DNA of 64,000 nt from Methanosarcina horonobensis HB-1 = JCM 15518 (GTDB lineage Archaea; Halobacteriota; Methanosarcinia; Methanosarcinales; Methanosarcinaceae), in contig NZ_CP009516.1 of NCBI RefSeq assembly GCF_000970285.1, positions 3,761,036 to 3,825,035 on the forward strand, read 5' to 3'. Below the pieces are notes generated by a model. That model had not been told where the DNA came from. It saw only the letters and a program-made list of their open reading frames with translations, and did no database searches. Below, in pieces: positions 1-8,322 of this stretch. The position numbers and the translations under genes are program-made. The stretch's first letter is position 1, and each line of letters begins with the position of its first letter.

Positions 1-2216
1 ACAGGCAGGATTGGGAACAGGGGATTGTGCGCATTGATAATTTCATTAGGCAAAACGCCGGGGTCTCTATAGGGGAGAAAGTGACCATTAAAAAGGTCGA
101 AGCCCCGGAAGCAAAAAAGCTGATTCTGGCGCTTCCGGAAAGCATGACTCAGGGCGGACCCGAACTGCAGTTTGGGGAACATGCAAATGAGATCATAAAA
201 CGGCATATCCTGAAAAGACCTGTGTTCAGAGGAGACATAATTCCTATTATAAATTCGATGTCTCAGCCAATGACAGAGTCCCTGACAACAAGCCAGGTAA
301 TCCCCCTGGTTGCTGTTGAGACAGACCCTGCAAACACAATTGTCCTGATTACGGAAGCCACAAACATTGAACTCCGGAAAAAGCCGGTACAGGGCTACGA
401 AAAAGCAACAAGAGGCGTCACCACCTATGAAGACATAGGAGGGCTGGGCGACGAGATCATGCGCGTCCGCGAAATGATAGAGATGCCTATGAAACATCCT
501 GAGCTCTTTGCTCACCTTAATATAGAGCCTCCAAAGGGGGTTATCCTGTACGGCCCCCCAGGAACCGGAAAGACCCTGATTGCAAAAGCCGTGGCAAACG
601 AATCAGGAGCGAGCTTCCATTATATTGCCGGCCCTGAAATTGTGGGAAAGTTCTACGGGGAAAGTGAAGAAAGGTTAAGAAAGATCTTCGAAGAGGCAAC
701 CCAGGACGCTCCTTCAGTTATCTTCATTGATGAGATTGATTCCATTGCCCCAAAAAGGGAAAACGTGACAGGGGAAGTTGAAAGAAGAGTAGTTGCCCAG
801 CTCCTCACCCTTCTTGACGGGATGGAGGAAAGAGGACAGGTCGTGGTTATCGGGGCCACTAACCGTGTGGACGCAATTGACCCCGCACTCAGGAGACCCG
901 GACGCTTTGACAGGGAAATCCATATCGGAGTGCCGGATACCAAAGACAGGTACGAGATCCTGCAGATTCACACAAGGGGAATGCCAATCGAGAAAGACGA
1001 GGCTGAGCCACAGATTGAAGTTGAAATTGAAGCTGCAGCTAAAATCGCAGATGAAATCGGAACCGAATCTGTGATGGGGGTGGAGGCTGATGAAGCTGCT
1101 CTGGAAAGAGAAAAGAAAGAGAAGACGAACCTGTATCTCATGTCCCTGGCTGAGAGGACTCAGGGCTTTGTGGGAGCAGACCTTCTGGCTCTCGTGCAGG
1201 AAGCAGCAATGCGTTGCCTCAGGGAAAATCTGCCTGACCTCGACCTGGAAAGAGAAACAATTCCTCCAGAAAGACTGGAGAAAATCGTTGTCACCAAAAG
1301 GAATTTTGAAGATGCCCTGATGGAAGCCGAACCCTCGGCTCTGAGAGAGATCTTTGTCGAGATGCCTTCGGTTGGCTGGGACGATGTGGGAGGTCTTGAT
1401 GAAGCAAAGCATGCTATCATCGAAGCTGTTGAGTGGCCTATTAAAAACCCGGAAAAGTTTGTCAGGATGGGCATAAAAGCTCCGAAGGGAATCCTGCTTT
1501 ACGGCCCTCCCGGGACTGGAAAGACCCTGATAGCCCAGGCTGTTGCCAAAGAGTCAAATGCCAATTTCATAAGCGTCAAGGGCCCGGAGATGTTCTCGAA
1601 GTGGCTCGGAGAGTCGGAAAAGGCAATTCGGGAAACCTTCAAGAAAGCAAGGCAGGTTTCTCCATGTGTTATCTTCTTTGACGAGATCGACTCCATTGCT
1701 GGAATGCAGGGTATGGAATCTACGGACAGCCGGACTTCGGAAAGAGTGCTCAACCAGTTGCTGACTGAGATGGACGGGCTTGAGACCCTTAAAGATGTGG
1801 TCATAATTGCCGCAACTAACAGGCCTAACCTGCTTGACCCTGCAATCCTGCGCCCTGGCCGCTTTGACAGGCTGGTTTATGTCGGGTCACCTGACCGCAG
1901 GGGCAGGCTGAAGATCTTTAAGATCCACACACAGAATACACCTCTTGCAGAGGACGTGGACCTTGAGAACCTTGCCGGTATAACAGAAGGGTATGTAGGC
2001 GCGGATATCGAAGCAGTATGCAGAGAGGCTGTAATGTTTGCTCTCAGAGAGAACTTCGATGTTGAAGCGATTGAGATGAGGCACTTCAGAGAAGCTCTTA
2101 AGAAAGTGAAACCCACAATTACCGAAAACATTGCTCAGTTCTATGAGAAGATAGAGGAGCAGTTTAAAGGAGGTCAGAGACCGGTCGAGACAGCTGGATT
2201 AGTGGGATACAGGTAA
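1..2216 (+). CDS. Cdc48/VAT-type AAA+ ATPase, 5' end cut by window edge
   Basis: Double-ring AAA+ unfoldase of the Cdc48/p97/VAT family, which in archaea unfolds proteins for the 20S proteasome. The reading frame is open to the first base and the residues before the first GTG (position 27) already read as Cdc48 N-domain ([14 protein letters not shown]), so the true start lies upstream. Two AAA modules are visible: D1 Walker A GPPGTGKT near nt 550 with Walker [10 protein letters not shown], and D2 Walker A GPPGTGKT near nt 1505 with VIFFDEIDS; each has an arginine-finger region [16 protein letters not shown]. Between the D1 sensor region and its lid helices lies a charged insertion of roughly 45-50 residues (about nt 990-1135) absent from typical Cdc48 proteins as I remember them. 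The C-terminus ends in VGYR, only loosely like a proteasome-docking HbYX tail. Family assignment is secure; the meaning of the insertion is unknown. Confidence 0.96.
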   Translation, partial: RQDWEQGIVRIDNFIRQNAGVSIGEKVTIKKVEAPEAKKLILALPESMTQGGPELQFGEHANEIIKRHILKRPVFRGDIIPIINSMSQPMTESLTTSQVIPLVAVETDPANTIVLITEATNIELRKKPVQGYEKATRGVTTYEDIGGLGDEIMRVREMIEMPMKHPELFAHLNIEPPKGVILYGPPGTGKTLIAKAVANESGASFHYIAGPEIVGKFYGESEERLRKIFEEATQDAPSVIFIDEIDSIAPKRENVTGEVERRVVAQLLTLLDGMEERGQVVVIGATNRVDAIDPALRRPGRFDREIHIGVPDTKDRYEILQIHTRGMPIEKDEAEPQIEVEIEAAAKIADEIGTESVMGVEADEAALEREKKEKTNLYLMSLAERTQGFVGADLLALVQEAAMRCLRENLPDLDLERETIPPERLEKIVVTKRNFEDALMEAEPSALREIFVEMPSVGWDDVGGLDEAKHAIIEAVEWPIKNPEKFVRMGIKAPKGILLYGPPGTGKTLIAQAVAKESNANFISVKGPEMFSKWLGESEKAIRETFKKARQVSPCVIFFDEIDSIAGMQGMESTDSRTSERVLNQLLTEMDGLETLKDVVIIAATNRPNLLDPAILRPGRFDRLVYVGSPDRRGRLKIFKIHTQNTPLAEDVDLENLAGITEGYVGADIEAVCREAVMFALRENFDVEAIEMRHFREALKKVKPTITENIAQFYEKIEEQFKGGQRPVETAGLVGYR

Positions 2217-2249
2217 GAATTTAAATGAGTAACTCTTAAAAAGGAAGAA

Positions 2250-2257
2250 TTTATAAA
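2250..2257 (+). promoter_or_regulatory. Putative TATA box of the PRC-barrel gene
   Basis: TTTATAAA lies between the Cdc48 stop codon and the PRC-barrel start, about 105 bases before the ATG. An archaeal start site would fall about 25 bases downstream, giving a leader near 80 nt. Seen as sequence only. Confidence 0.5.
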
Positions 2258-2362
2258 GAATATAGTTTCAAATTAAATAAAATACCGGAAGTAAAGGTAT
2301 TTAAACTGAAAGCCAGCTTTACCCAAGTCCCGCATAACACTGAGCATGGAGACAAGATAAGA

Positions 2363-2617
2363 ATGTCTAAAGTATTTGCAAGAAACCTCCTCTTCAACAA
2401 ACAAGTGATGGCTACCGACGGAACGGAGATAGGAACGCTGAGCAATATTGTAATTGAAATCAAGGGAGGACGTATCATTGACCTTATGGTCAGCCCAAAC
2501 CCCACCTTTGATGTATCAAGATACAAAAAAGAGGACAATTATATCCTGATTCCTTTCGACTCCGTAAGCGCCATCAAAGACTATATTATCATAGACAAAA
2601 TGAAAGCAAGGGCATAA
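2363..2617 (+). CDS. PRC-barrel domain protein
   Basis: An 84-residue single-domain PRC-barrel protein. The fold is recognised from the opening (SKVFARNLLFNKQVMATDGT), the central EIKGGRIIDLMVSPN and the closing YILIPFDSVSAIKDYIIID. Single PRC-barrel proteins are abundant in methanogens, and the fold is otherwise used in RimM and photosynthetic reaction centre H subunits; the archaeal role is not established. The gene has its own TATA-like element and follows Cdc48 on the same strand by 146 bases. A weak GGAG lies about 11 bases before the ATG. Confidence 0.85.
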   Translation: MSKVFARNLLFNKQVMATDGTEIGTLSNIVIEIKGGRIIDLMVSPNPTFDVSRYKKEDNYILIPFDSVSAIKDYIIIDKMKARA

Positions 2618-2629
2618 TTGAAAAAACAA

Positions 2630-2696
2630 GGGAAGGGAAAAATCTCCTTTCCTTTAAGATCTTGTTTTCACTCTTTTTGCTCTATTTTCTTTTGGC
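2630..2696 (+). terminator. Purine/pyrimidine hairpin and T-rich tract after PRC-barrel gene
   Basis: An imperfect hairpin (GGGAAGGGA pairing with TCCTTTCC) is followed by several T-runs (TTTTC, CTTTTTG, TTTTCTTTT). Archaeal termination favours such oligo-T stretches, so this probably ends the PRC-barrel transcript. Confidence 0.5.
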
Positions 2697-2728
2697 CCAT
2701 AACTGTTTAGAGGAACTCTTCTTTTAAG

Positions 2729-2922
2729 GCGGGAAGTCTCCTTCCTCGACAGGTCAGATTTATCCGAGCTGGCAGGTGAGAGATGAAAGCCGTCAACTTC
2801 CCAACCTTTTCTTGAGGAACTGAGACTCTTCAAGAGTTGAAGCTGATGATTGAAGTACTCGAAGGAAGCTCATCCCTCAAAACTGAGCCGTAAGGCGAAG
2901 ATTTTAGGGAGGGGTAGTTCAC
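2729..2922 (+). mobile_element. Relic of an IS200/IS605-type right end with omega-RNA-like hairpin
   Basis: No gene is present here, but the end of the stretch folds well: TCCCT(C)AAAA at 2873-2882 pairs with TTTTAGGGA at 2902-2911, and inside it GCC-GTAA-GGC forms a tetraloop hairpin. The block finishes GGGGTAGTTCAC. Such a structured segment ending in TTCAC is what I recall of IS605-family right ends, which encode the omega (reRNA) scaffold used by TnpB. Upstream, one frame reads GQIYPSWQVRDESRQLPNLF before a stop, possibly the decayed end of tnpB. No transposase or left end remains. Inference from structure; no search was run. Confidence 0.45.
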
Positions 2923-3045
2923 CCCGAAAAGAATCTTCTGATCATTACCTTATTTTGCTGAAAGAAACGAAAAAAGGTTTGTTAAAAAAGAGTTTTTGTT
3001 CGAAAACAAGTTAAAAATAAATTAAATAATTCTCATCGCATACAA

Positions 3046-3429
3046 TCAATGTTTACGTTCCAAAAAAGATTTAGAAAGCCGTTCTCTCTGTTTTGATTCC
3101 CAGACCTTCTTTTCAATATCCATACTTTCTCGATAGGTTTTTTCAATTGACTTGACGTAGTTTTTCCCATTTTCACTGATCTCATATGTACCGTGCTGTA
3201 TTTTGTCCACGAGATTGCTATCTTTTAATTCGGCTAAATCGTTGGCTAATGCAGACTTTTTAATATCCATCTGTTCCAACAGCATTTGAAATGTTAAAGG
3301 TCCTTTTAAAAGAAGAATCAGAATCCTGAAGCGGTTAATATGAGCGATTGTTTTCAAGATAGAAACAATATCCTCCAATGAATTCATTAAAAACTCTTGT
3401 GATGGGTCCATATCACTTTTTTTATCCAT
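3046..3429 (-). CDS. ArsR-like winged-helix transcriptional regulator
   Basis: A 127-residue protein with one winged helix-turn-helix. The core is SILKTIAHINRFRILILLLKG (helix 1), then TFQMLLEQMDIKKSALANDLAELKDSNLV (recognition helix) and a wing around QHGTYEISENGK; a basic helical tail follows. The pattern is that of ArsR/HTH-20 regulators of archaea. No metal-binding cysteines are present, so it is not a classic metal sensor. It is divergent from the GyrI-like/TrmO-like gene across a 293-base spacer, making that gene a candidate target. An in-frame Met at residue 7 is an alternative start. Confidence 0.8.
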   Translation of the reverse strand: MDKKSDMDPSQEFLMNSLEDIVSILKTIAHINRFRILILLLKGPLTFQMLLEQMDIKKSALANDLAELKDSNLVDKIQHGTYEISENGKNYVKSIEKTYRESMDIEKKVWESKQRERLSKSFLERKH

Positions 3430-3587
3430 AATAAAGTTGTTTTTTTGATTGAATAAATATCTTTTCTACAATATTATCCCGAAATATTTTATACTCGAAC
3501 CCTTAGTTCATAAAAATATGGAATATTATTCCATAAAATAGTAAATATTTAATAAAATGAAACCCAACGTATATAGGAGACGATCAG

Positions 3588-3700
3588 GTGACTTACGCAC
3601 TTTAAGCGCAAATCAAGCACAATAAGCACTATGATTTGATACATATTCCGGATCATCTCCGGTCTTATTTTATTGGTTTTTCAGTTCAACTGCGTAAGTC
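3588..3700. repeat. MITE-like element with 10-bp terminal inverted repeats
   Basis: GACTTACGCA at 3590-3599 is repeated in inverse at 3691-3700 (TGCGTAAGTC). The outer flanks are both CAG (3585-3587 and 3701-3703), compatible with a 3-bp target duplication. At about 113 bp with no coding capacity it looks like a miniature inverted-repeat element. It sits immediately before the start codon region of the next gene, so that gene's leader derives partly from the element. Confidence 0.5.
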
Positions 3701-3722
3701 CAGAATGAAAGGAGAATTAGAT

Positions 3723-4688
3723 ATGGAAATCAAACTAAAAACCGTAGAAGAAAGTCAGGTGGCCAGCATTTCTCATACAGGTCCGGTAGAAGAAATGGGA
3801 GGAATAATAGAAGAATTGGCAGGATGGATCACGCAAAAAGAACTCCGAGTTACCCAACCTCCTTTTGCAGTATATTACACCAGGCCGGTAGAAGTACCGC
3901 CAGATAAAATGCAGTATGAAATTGGCATACCTTTTCAGGGAGATACAAACGGCGATAAGCGAGTAAGAATAAAAATTATGCCAAAACACAAAATTCTATC
4001 AGCTATCCATAAAGGTCCTTATGAAGAAATAGGCTCGGTTTATGCTGAGGTGATGCAATACATTACCGAAGGTAATTATGAGATGATAGGAGCTCCAAGA
4101 GAGGTTTATATTACCATTTCAGGAGAAGTACCTGATAACGAACTTTTGACAGAAGTCATATTTCCTGTTATAAGCCCAGAAAATTTTGAAGACTCAGGCA
4201 ATGACTCAAATTTAACAGGACAATCCGAAAAACTCATAAAACAGGAAAAAACTTATGAAATTTCACCAGTTGGATATGTAAGGAAAAACGGTACGGAAGC
4301 ATCTCTGGAAATTATTGACAAATATATCCCCGGTTTAAAAGAATTGAAAAATTTCAGCCATGTAATCATACTCTGGTGGGCAAATAGACTGGAGAACAGT
4401 GAAAACCGAAATGTACTCCAGGTCTATCCCCCATACTCGCTGGATAGGCTAACAGGAATATTTGCAACACGTGCAGAATACCGTCCAAATCCCATATCAA
4501 TAACGACCTGCAAAATAGAAGATATTGACGAGAAAGACGGGATAGTACGTGTATCCAATCTTGATGCTTGTGATGGAACTCCTATTATAGATTTAAAAGC
4601 TTATTTCCCCTCATTTGACAGAGTAGAGAAACCGGAAATTCCGAGGTGGCTTTCTTTTCTCTGGCCAGAATGGGCGTATGGGCAATAA
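3723..4688 (+). CDS. Fusion of GyrI-like effector-binding domain and TrmO-like (TsaA) methyltransferase domain
   Basis: Residues 1-155 form a GyrI-like small-molecule-binding domain (AraC effector-binding superfamily), with the paired SHTGPVEEMG and AIHKGPYEEIG repeats. Residues 180-321 form a TsaA/TrmO domain: EISPVGYVRKN, HVIILWWANR, and the diagnostic GIFATRAEYRPNPISITTCKI. TrmO methylates N6 of t6A37 in tRNA with SAM; TrmO-like proteins in archaea can have other substrates. The longer frame opens at 3636, but I chose ATG 3723 because AAAGGAG ends nine bases before it and GyrI proteins begin this way. The upstream 87 bases lie in the MITE-like repeat. The tRNA substrate is not established. 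Confidence 0.82.
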   Translation: MEIKLKTVEESQVASISHTGPVEEMGGIIEELAGWITQKELRVTQPPFAVYYTRPVEVPPDKMQYEIGIPFQGDTNGDKRVRIKIMPKHKILSAIHKGPYEEIGSVYAEVMQYITEGNYEMIGAPREVYITISGEVPDNELLTEVIFPVISPENFEDSGNDSNLTGQSEKLIKQEKTYEISPVGYVRKNGTEASLEIIDKYIPGLKELKNFSHVIILWWANRLENSENRNVLQVYPPYSLDRLTGIFATRAEYRPNPISITTCKIEDIDEKDGIVRVSNLDACDGTPIIDLKAYFPSFDRVEKPEIPRWLSFLWPEWAYGQ

Positions 4689-4768
4689 GGGTAAAAAGCA
4701 AGTAATTAAGTGGTTAACTTAAAGTATACTATTAAAAAGTATATTCTCATTTCCTTTTTTTCGAGAGA

Positions 4769-5314
4769 ATGCATATGGCCACAGATACCTCCCCAAAACC
4801 CCTCAAAATAGAGATTATTGATGAAAAACCCCTGGTGCTAACAGGTTGCGCATATTATGGCGATCCATTTTATTCAAAAGGAGAATGGAACATAGAAAAC
4901 GAAATTGGACTACTCTGGAAGCGCTTTTATAACCTTTATGAAAAGTATGGTGAAAAGCTTGAAAAGGATGCAGTAAATGAAGTTACTTATGAGGTGCATA
5001 TCCAGCCAGATGACTACCATGAAACTGGAAAATTTTATGTGTACGTAGGCCTTGAGGTTAAAAAAACTGATGAAATGCCTCTTGAGATGTTCTGTAAGAT
5101 TTTACCGTCCACCAAATATGCCGTATTTACCTTCAAGGGAAAAGAAATGTTCAGAGGAGGAGAATTCATCTGGCAGGAGTGGCTGCCTAACTCCGAATAC
5201 GAAGAAGCTTATCCCTATTTAATATTAGCTTATCACAAAAACCGCTATCATGGGTTGGATAATGAAAATTCTGAAGTCGATTACTATGTTCCTTTAAAGC
5301 TAAAAGATGGCTGA
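4769..5314 (+). CDS. GyrI-like effector-binding domain protein
   Basis: A 181-residue protein with the GyrI-like/AraC effector-binding fold: LVLTGCAYYGDP, then LLWKRFYNLYEKYGEK, YEVHIQPDDYHETGKFYVYVGLEV and a final VDYYVPLK. The sequence KYAVFTFKGKEMFRGGEFIWQEWLPNSEY matches the second half of the barrel. There is no DNA-binding domain, so it may be a stand-alone ligand-binding or hydrolase-type member (some GyrI-like proteins are cyclopropanoid hydrolases or small-molecule sponges). It follows the GyrI/TrmO-like fusion by 80 bases and a T-rich spacer (TTTCCTTTTTTTCG). ATG 4769 or the Met two codons later (4775) may be the start. Confidence 0.75.
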   Translation: MHMATDTSPKPLKIEIIDEKPLVLTGCAYYGDPFYSKGEWNIENEIGLLWKRFYNLYEKYGEKLEKDAVNEVTYEVHIQPDDYHETGKFYVYVGLEVKKTDEMPLEMFCKILPSTKYAVFTFKGKEMFRGGEFIWQEWLPNSEYEEAYPYLILAYHKNRYHGLDNENSEVDYYVPLKLKDG

Positions 5315-5397
5315 TTTCAGGAGACTAATTTATTATATCTGGATTGTCAGTTTCTTTTTTAATAATTTAATTCAGAGAAGCTTATAATTAACTGGAC

Positions 5398-5694
5398 TTG
5401 AAGAAGTTGAATGGAATGCAAGAGAAAGAAAAGTCGAAAGTATTGAAAGAGTTACAGCAAATTCCCAGCGTTGGCAAAAGTATTTCGGAAGACTTATGGG
5501 ATTTGGGGATTCGCTCAGTTAAGGATTTATCCGGAAGAGATCCAGAAGACCTGTATGAGAGACATTCGATTATAAAAGGTATGCCAGTTGACAAATGCGT
5601 ATTGTATTCATTCCGCTGTGCTGTTTATTATGCTTCAAATGAAAAACATGACCCGGAATTACTGAAATGGTGGAACTGGAAGGAGAGAAAATAA
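5398..5694 (+). CDS. Helix-hairpin-helix (Cdd1/pathogenicity-locus-like) protein
   Basis: A protein of 92-98 residues whose core is a helix-hairpin-helix: LQQIPSVGKSISEDLWDLGI, followed by RSVKDLSGRDPEDLYERHS. The C-terminal CVLYSFRCAVYYASN and KWWNWKER tail match the small Cdd1-like family (PF11731, from memory), which has no known enzymatic activity. The HhH suggests nucleic-acid binding. The frame opens at TTG 5398; ATG 5416 is an equally plausible start. Confidence 0.75.
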   Translation: MKKLNGMQEKEKSKVLKELQQIPSVGKSISEDLWDLGIRSVKDLSGRDPEDLYERHSIIKGMPVDKCVLYSFRCAVYYASNEKHDPELLKWWNWKERK

Positions 5695-5708
5695 GCCAAT
5701 TGCATAAA

Positions 5709-5870
5709 ACTGCCTTCCCATGAAGGTTCAGTAACAGGTAACGGATCTAACAGAAACTGGATCTGGGATCTGGCTAGAGTCGGGCATGTCACATTTTCTG
5801 AACCTTATCGAGGCAGTATCTGACTCGTCCGACCCTATGACTGCAGATTACTCTGCGGTTCAAAGACTTC
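5709..5870 (+). ncRNA. Structured intergenic segment, possible ncRNA or element end
   Basis: Two nested long-range stems can form: ACTGCCT 5709-5715 with AGGCAGT 5811-5817, and AAGGTTCAG 5723-5731 with CTGAACCTT 5798-5806. A local 8-bp hairpin (ACTGCAGA, TTAC loop, TCTGCGGT) follows, and GAGTC/GACTC could pair across the main stem. GGATCT occurs three times inside. The strand is a guess and no promoter is obvious. It could be an RNA gene or a relic of a mobile element. Confidence 0.35.
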
Positions 5871-5944
5871 GTAAACCATCCCAATTTTAGGCAGAACCTA
5901 GAACTGTTAAGAAAACCGGTATACATCAGATTTTTTGAATTTCA

Positions 5945-6136
5945 ATGGAGTTGGATAATTATTTTTCATTGGCTGACTATTTTTATCGTACATTTACAAA
6001 ATTAATGCAAACTATTCTTGATGAATTGAGAAATAAGGAAGTTAAATCAGTTTCTTTAAATGGTGATCCTAATAATTCAGCGATAATATGCTGCATCGTA
6101 TTCGTGGTTGAAAGAGATGGAGTGACTGATAGATGA
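5945..6136 (+). CDS. Small hypothetical protein upstream of phzF-like gene
   Basis: A 63-residue reading frame with no recognised domain. Its stop overlaps the next ATG as ATGA, the arrangement of translationally coupled genes, which is the main argument that it is real. There is no visible ribosome site. It may be a truncated remnant of a longer gene. Confidence 0.35.
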   Translation: MELDNYFSLADYFYRTFTKLMQTILDELRNKEVKSVSLNGDPNNSAIICCIVFVVERDGVTDR

Positions 6137-6951
6137 AATTATTCCAAGTTGATGCATTCACAAATAAGTTATTTAAAGGGAATCCTGCAGGCGTCTGCAT
6201 TTTACCTGAGAACTTTGAAGACAATGATATGCTAATGCAAAACATTGCTATGGAAATGAATGTATCAGAGACAGCTTTTGTCGTGAAGAAAAATGATGAG
6301 TATAATCTAAGATGGTTTACTCCCGAAACTGAAGTTGAGTTTTGCGGACATGCAACGCTATCGAGCGCTCATATTCTCTGGGAAATTGGAATAGTTAAAA
6401 GTGAAGATAAGATAATTTTTAACACAAAATCCGGTAAATTATTTGCAGGAAAAAGCGATAACAAAATTGAATTAGATTTCCCGGTAATAGAGGTAATAGA
6501 AGTATCCTCAAATGAAATGATAAATAGTGCTTTAGGAGTAGAACCATTATTTACAGGAACTGATGGGAAACGATACTTGTTAGAGATAAATGACTATAAC
6601 GAATTAATCAACATGAAACCCAATTTCGAAAAGCTAAAAGAGATAGGAAAGACTGCATTTATGGTCACCTGCAAATCAAACAATGATAAATATGATTTTT
6701 ATTCAAGATTCTTTGCACCCGCTGTAGGAATAAACGAAGATCCGGTAACAGGTTCTGCACATTCATACTTAGCACCGTACTGGTCAAGAAAACTGCATAA
6801 AAATGTGTTATATACATTTCAGGCCTCAAAACAAGGTGGTGAAATTGAATGTGAACTTAACAAAGAACGAGTCTTGTTAAGGGGAAACGCAAAAACAGTT
6901 TTTGAGATTACGTTTGAATGCAGGTTGCCTGGAAAACGAATTATAGAGTAA
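6133..6951 (+). CDS. PhzF-family isomerase/epimerase
   Basis: A 272-residue PhzF-family protein with the two-lobe diaminopimelate epimerase-like fold. The signature N-terminus FQVDAFTNKLFKGNPAGVCIL is complete; the catalytic-glutamate motif MNVSETAFV follows, then RWFTPETEVEFCGHATLSSAH. In the second lobe RFFAPAVGINEDPVTGSAHSYL is typical. PhzF itself isomerises dihydrohydroxyanthranilate in phenazine synthesis, but most archaeal members have unknown substrates and no phenazine genes are nearby. ATG overlaps the stop of the preceding small ORF. Confidence 0.9.
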   Translation: MKLFQVDAFTNKLFKGNPAGVCILPENFEDNDMLMQNIAMEMNVSETAFVVKKNDEYNLRWFTPETEVEFCGHATLSSAHILWEIGIVKSEDKIIFNTKSGKLFAGKSDNKIELDFPVIEVIEVSSNEMINSALGVEPLFTGTDGKRYLLEINDYNELINMKPNFEKLKEIGKTAFMVTCKSNNDKYDFYSRFFAPAVGINEDPVTGSAHSYLAPYWSRKLHKNVLYTFQASKQGGEIECELNKERVLLRGNAKTVFEITFECRLPGKRIIE

Positions 6952-7023
6952 CGAATACTGCTCGCGAGAACCTAAATTTTCAAGCAAAAATAAGGCCCGG
7001 CCGTGCATTAAAACCGAGAAAAA

Positions 7024-7128
7024 GCTGAGAAGATAGGAAATGCAAGATTATTTTCAACATTCCCTACAAAAAGCGTGAAATCATCTCGTGCGTTAATAGA
7101 GCTATTCCCGTTAAGATTGTTTGAATAA
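7024..7128 (+). pseudogene. Possible coding remnant without start
   Basis: A frame of about 35 codons ends at TAA 7126-7128 and reads protein-like (NARLFSTFPTKSVKSS followed by RALIELFPLRLFE), but has no start codon and a stop just upstream. It may be the tail of a lost gene or of an IS transposase. Weak. Confidence 0.2.
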
Positions 7129-7159
7129 GCTAAGTAAAAAAGTAAGAGGGTAGATCCAT

Positions 7160-7499
7160 ATGTCTATCGAAGCGATCGGTTGTTGCGGTGCATATTGCAG
7201 AACATGCAAACAATTAAAAGCAGGAACCTGTAAAGGCTGCAAACTTGGCTATTTAAACGGTGAAAGAGACATAAATAAGGCCAAGTGTAAAATGAAAGTA
7301 TGCTGTATTAAAAAGAACTATAACATGTGCAGATTGTCATGACTTTCTTTCATGTGCAGTTATCTATGATTTCTATAGAAAAAATGGATACAGATATAAA
7401 AAATACAAGCAAGCTATTGAATACATTAAAGATAATGGGTATGACAGTTTCTTGAAAATAGCTGATAGTTGGAAAAATGCCTATGGCAAATATAAATGA
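7160..7499 (+). pseudogene. DUF3795 cysteine-rich protein, frameshifted
   Basis: The first frame (7160-7342) gives a DUF3795-type start: GCCGAYCRTCKQLKAGTCKG, with further Cys pairs, then stops at TGA. The expected continuation is in another frame from about 7323: TCADCHDF, then NGYRYKKYKQAIEYIKDNGY and SWKNAYGKYK, ending at TGA 7499. A two-base loss near AACATGTGC (AACACATGTGC would restore the frame) explains this. The family probably binds metal through its cysteines. Either a recent pseudogene, a sequencing error, or a programmed shift; the intact downstream half argues for recent change. Stop TGA abuts the ATG of the next gene. Confidence 0.75.
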
Positions 7500-8231
7500 A
7501 TGTTTATGAGGACGGATAGCATAAACCACTGGGATATTGTTGCTGAAAAATATTGTGCGGAAAACCGTCAGGAAAAAAATTTTCATTCGCAAATATACCT
7601 GGCTGCTGTCAATGAGTTATTAGGGAGCGTAAACGGGAAACGTATTCTTGATGCCGGATGTGGTGACGGCTTTTTTTCATTAGAACTTGCACAAAAAGGA
7701 GCTCTGGTTACAGCTATTGACGGTTCTGATGCTATGTTAAACATAGCAAAACGCAAGCATGCCCATGATAACCTTCAATACCTTAATATGGATTTAACCA
7801 AGAAGTTAACTTTTGAAGATAAGTTCTTTGATATTGTCGTGGCGAATATGTCACTGATGGATATTCCTGAAATCGAATTGTTTATTTTTGAAGTATCACG
7901 GGTGTTGAAAAAGCCTGGCATTTTTGTTTTCTCAATAACACATCCATGCTTCTTTTTGAGTGATTGGGAAGAGGATGAAAACAAAACAAAAATGTATAAA
8001 AAAATTGAGAACTACCTGGATGAAAGAGTAGAAGAACTAAACTTTTGGGGCAAAACGCTACACTATCATAGACCTTTATCAAAATATATGGCTGCTATTG
8101 AAAGAGCTAAGATGTGCGTAAACTCATTTAGAGAACCGGTTCCTTCAAAGGAATTAATAGATTTATACCCGGAACAGGAGTATCATTACAGAATTCCGTC
8201 ATTTTTAGTAATCAGGGCAAAGTCAATTTAA
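7500..8231 (+). CDS. Class I SAM-dependent methyltransferase
   Basis: A 243-residue Rossmann-fold methyltransferase. Motif I is RILDAGCGDGFFSLELA, the acidic loop is ALVTAIDGSDAML, and motif IV is FDIVVANMSLMDIPEIE, followed by FEVSRVLKKPGIFVFSITHPCFF. This matches the UbiE/SmtA-like family acting on small molecules, but the substrate cannot be read from the sequence. ATG 7500 lies immediately after the TGA of the DUF3795 frame; ATG 7506 (second Met) is an alternative start. Confidence 0.88.
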   Translation: MFMRTDSINHWDIVAEKYCAENRQEKNFHSQIYLAAVNELLGSVNGKRILDAGCGDGFFSLELAQKGALVTAIDGSDAMLNIAKRKHAHDNLQYLNMDLTKKLTFEDKFFDIVVANMSLMDIPEIELFIFEVSRVLKKPGIFVFSITHPCFFLSDWEEDENKTKMYKKIENYLDERVEELNFWGKTLHYHRPLSKYMAAIERAKMCVNSFREPVPSKELIDLYPEQEYHYRIPSFLVIRAKSI

Positions 8232-8322
8232 GAAAGATGCTCCAAAATTTGTATAACAACGACTTTCAGTGCAAGGTTTCGAGATTTGAAGTATTATTGT
8301 TTTATTTTTAGGAGCAGTAAGT

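Noticed and set aside
714-1412. Long minus-strand frame within the Cdc48 gene
   Set aside because: Antisense shadow of a well-supported coding sequence.
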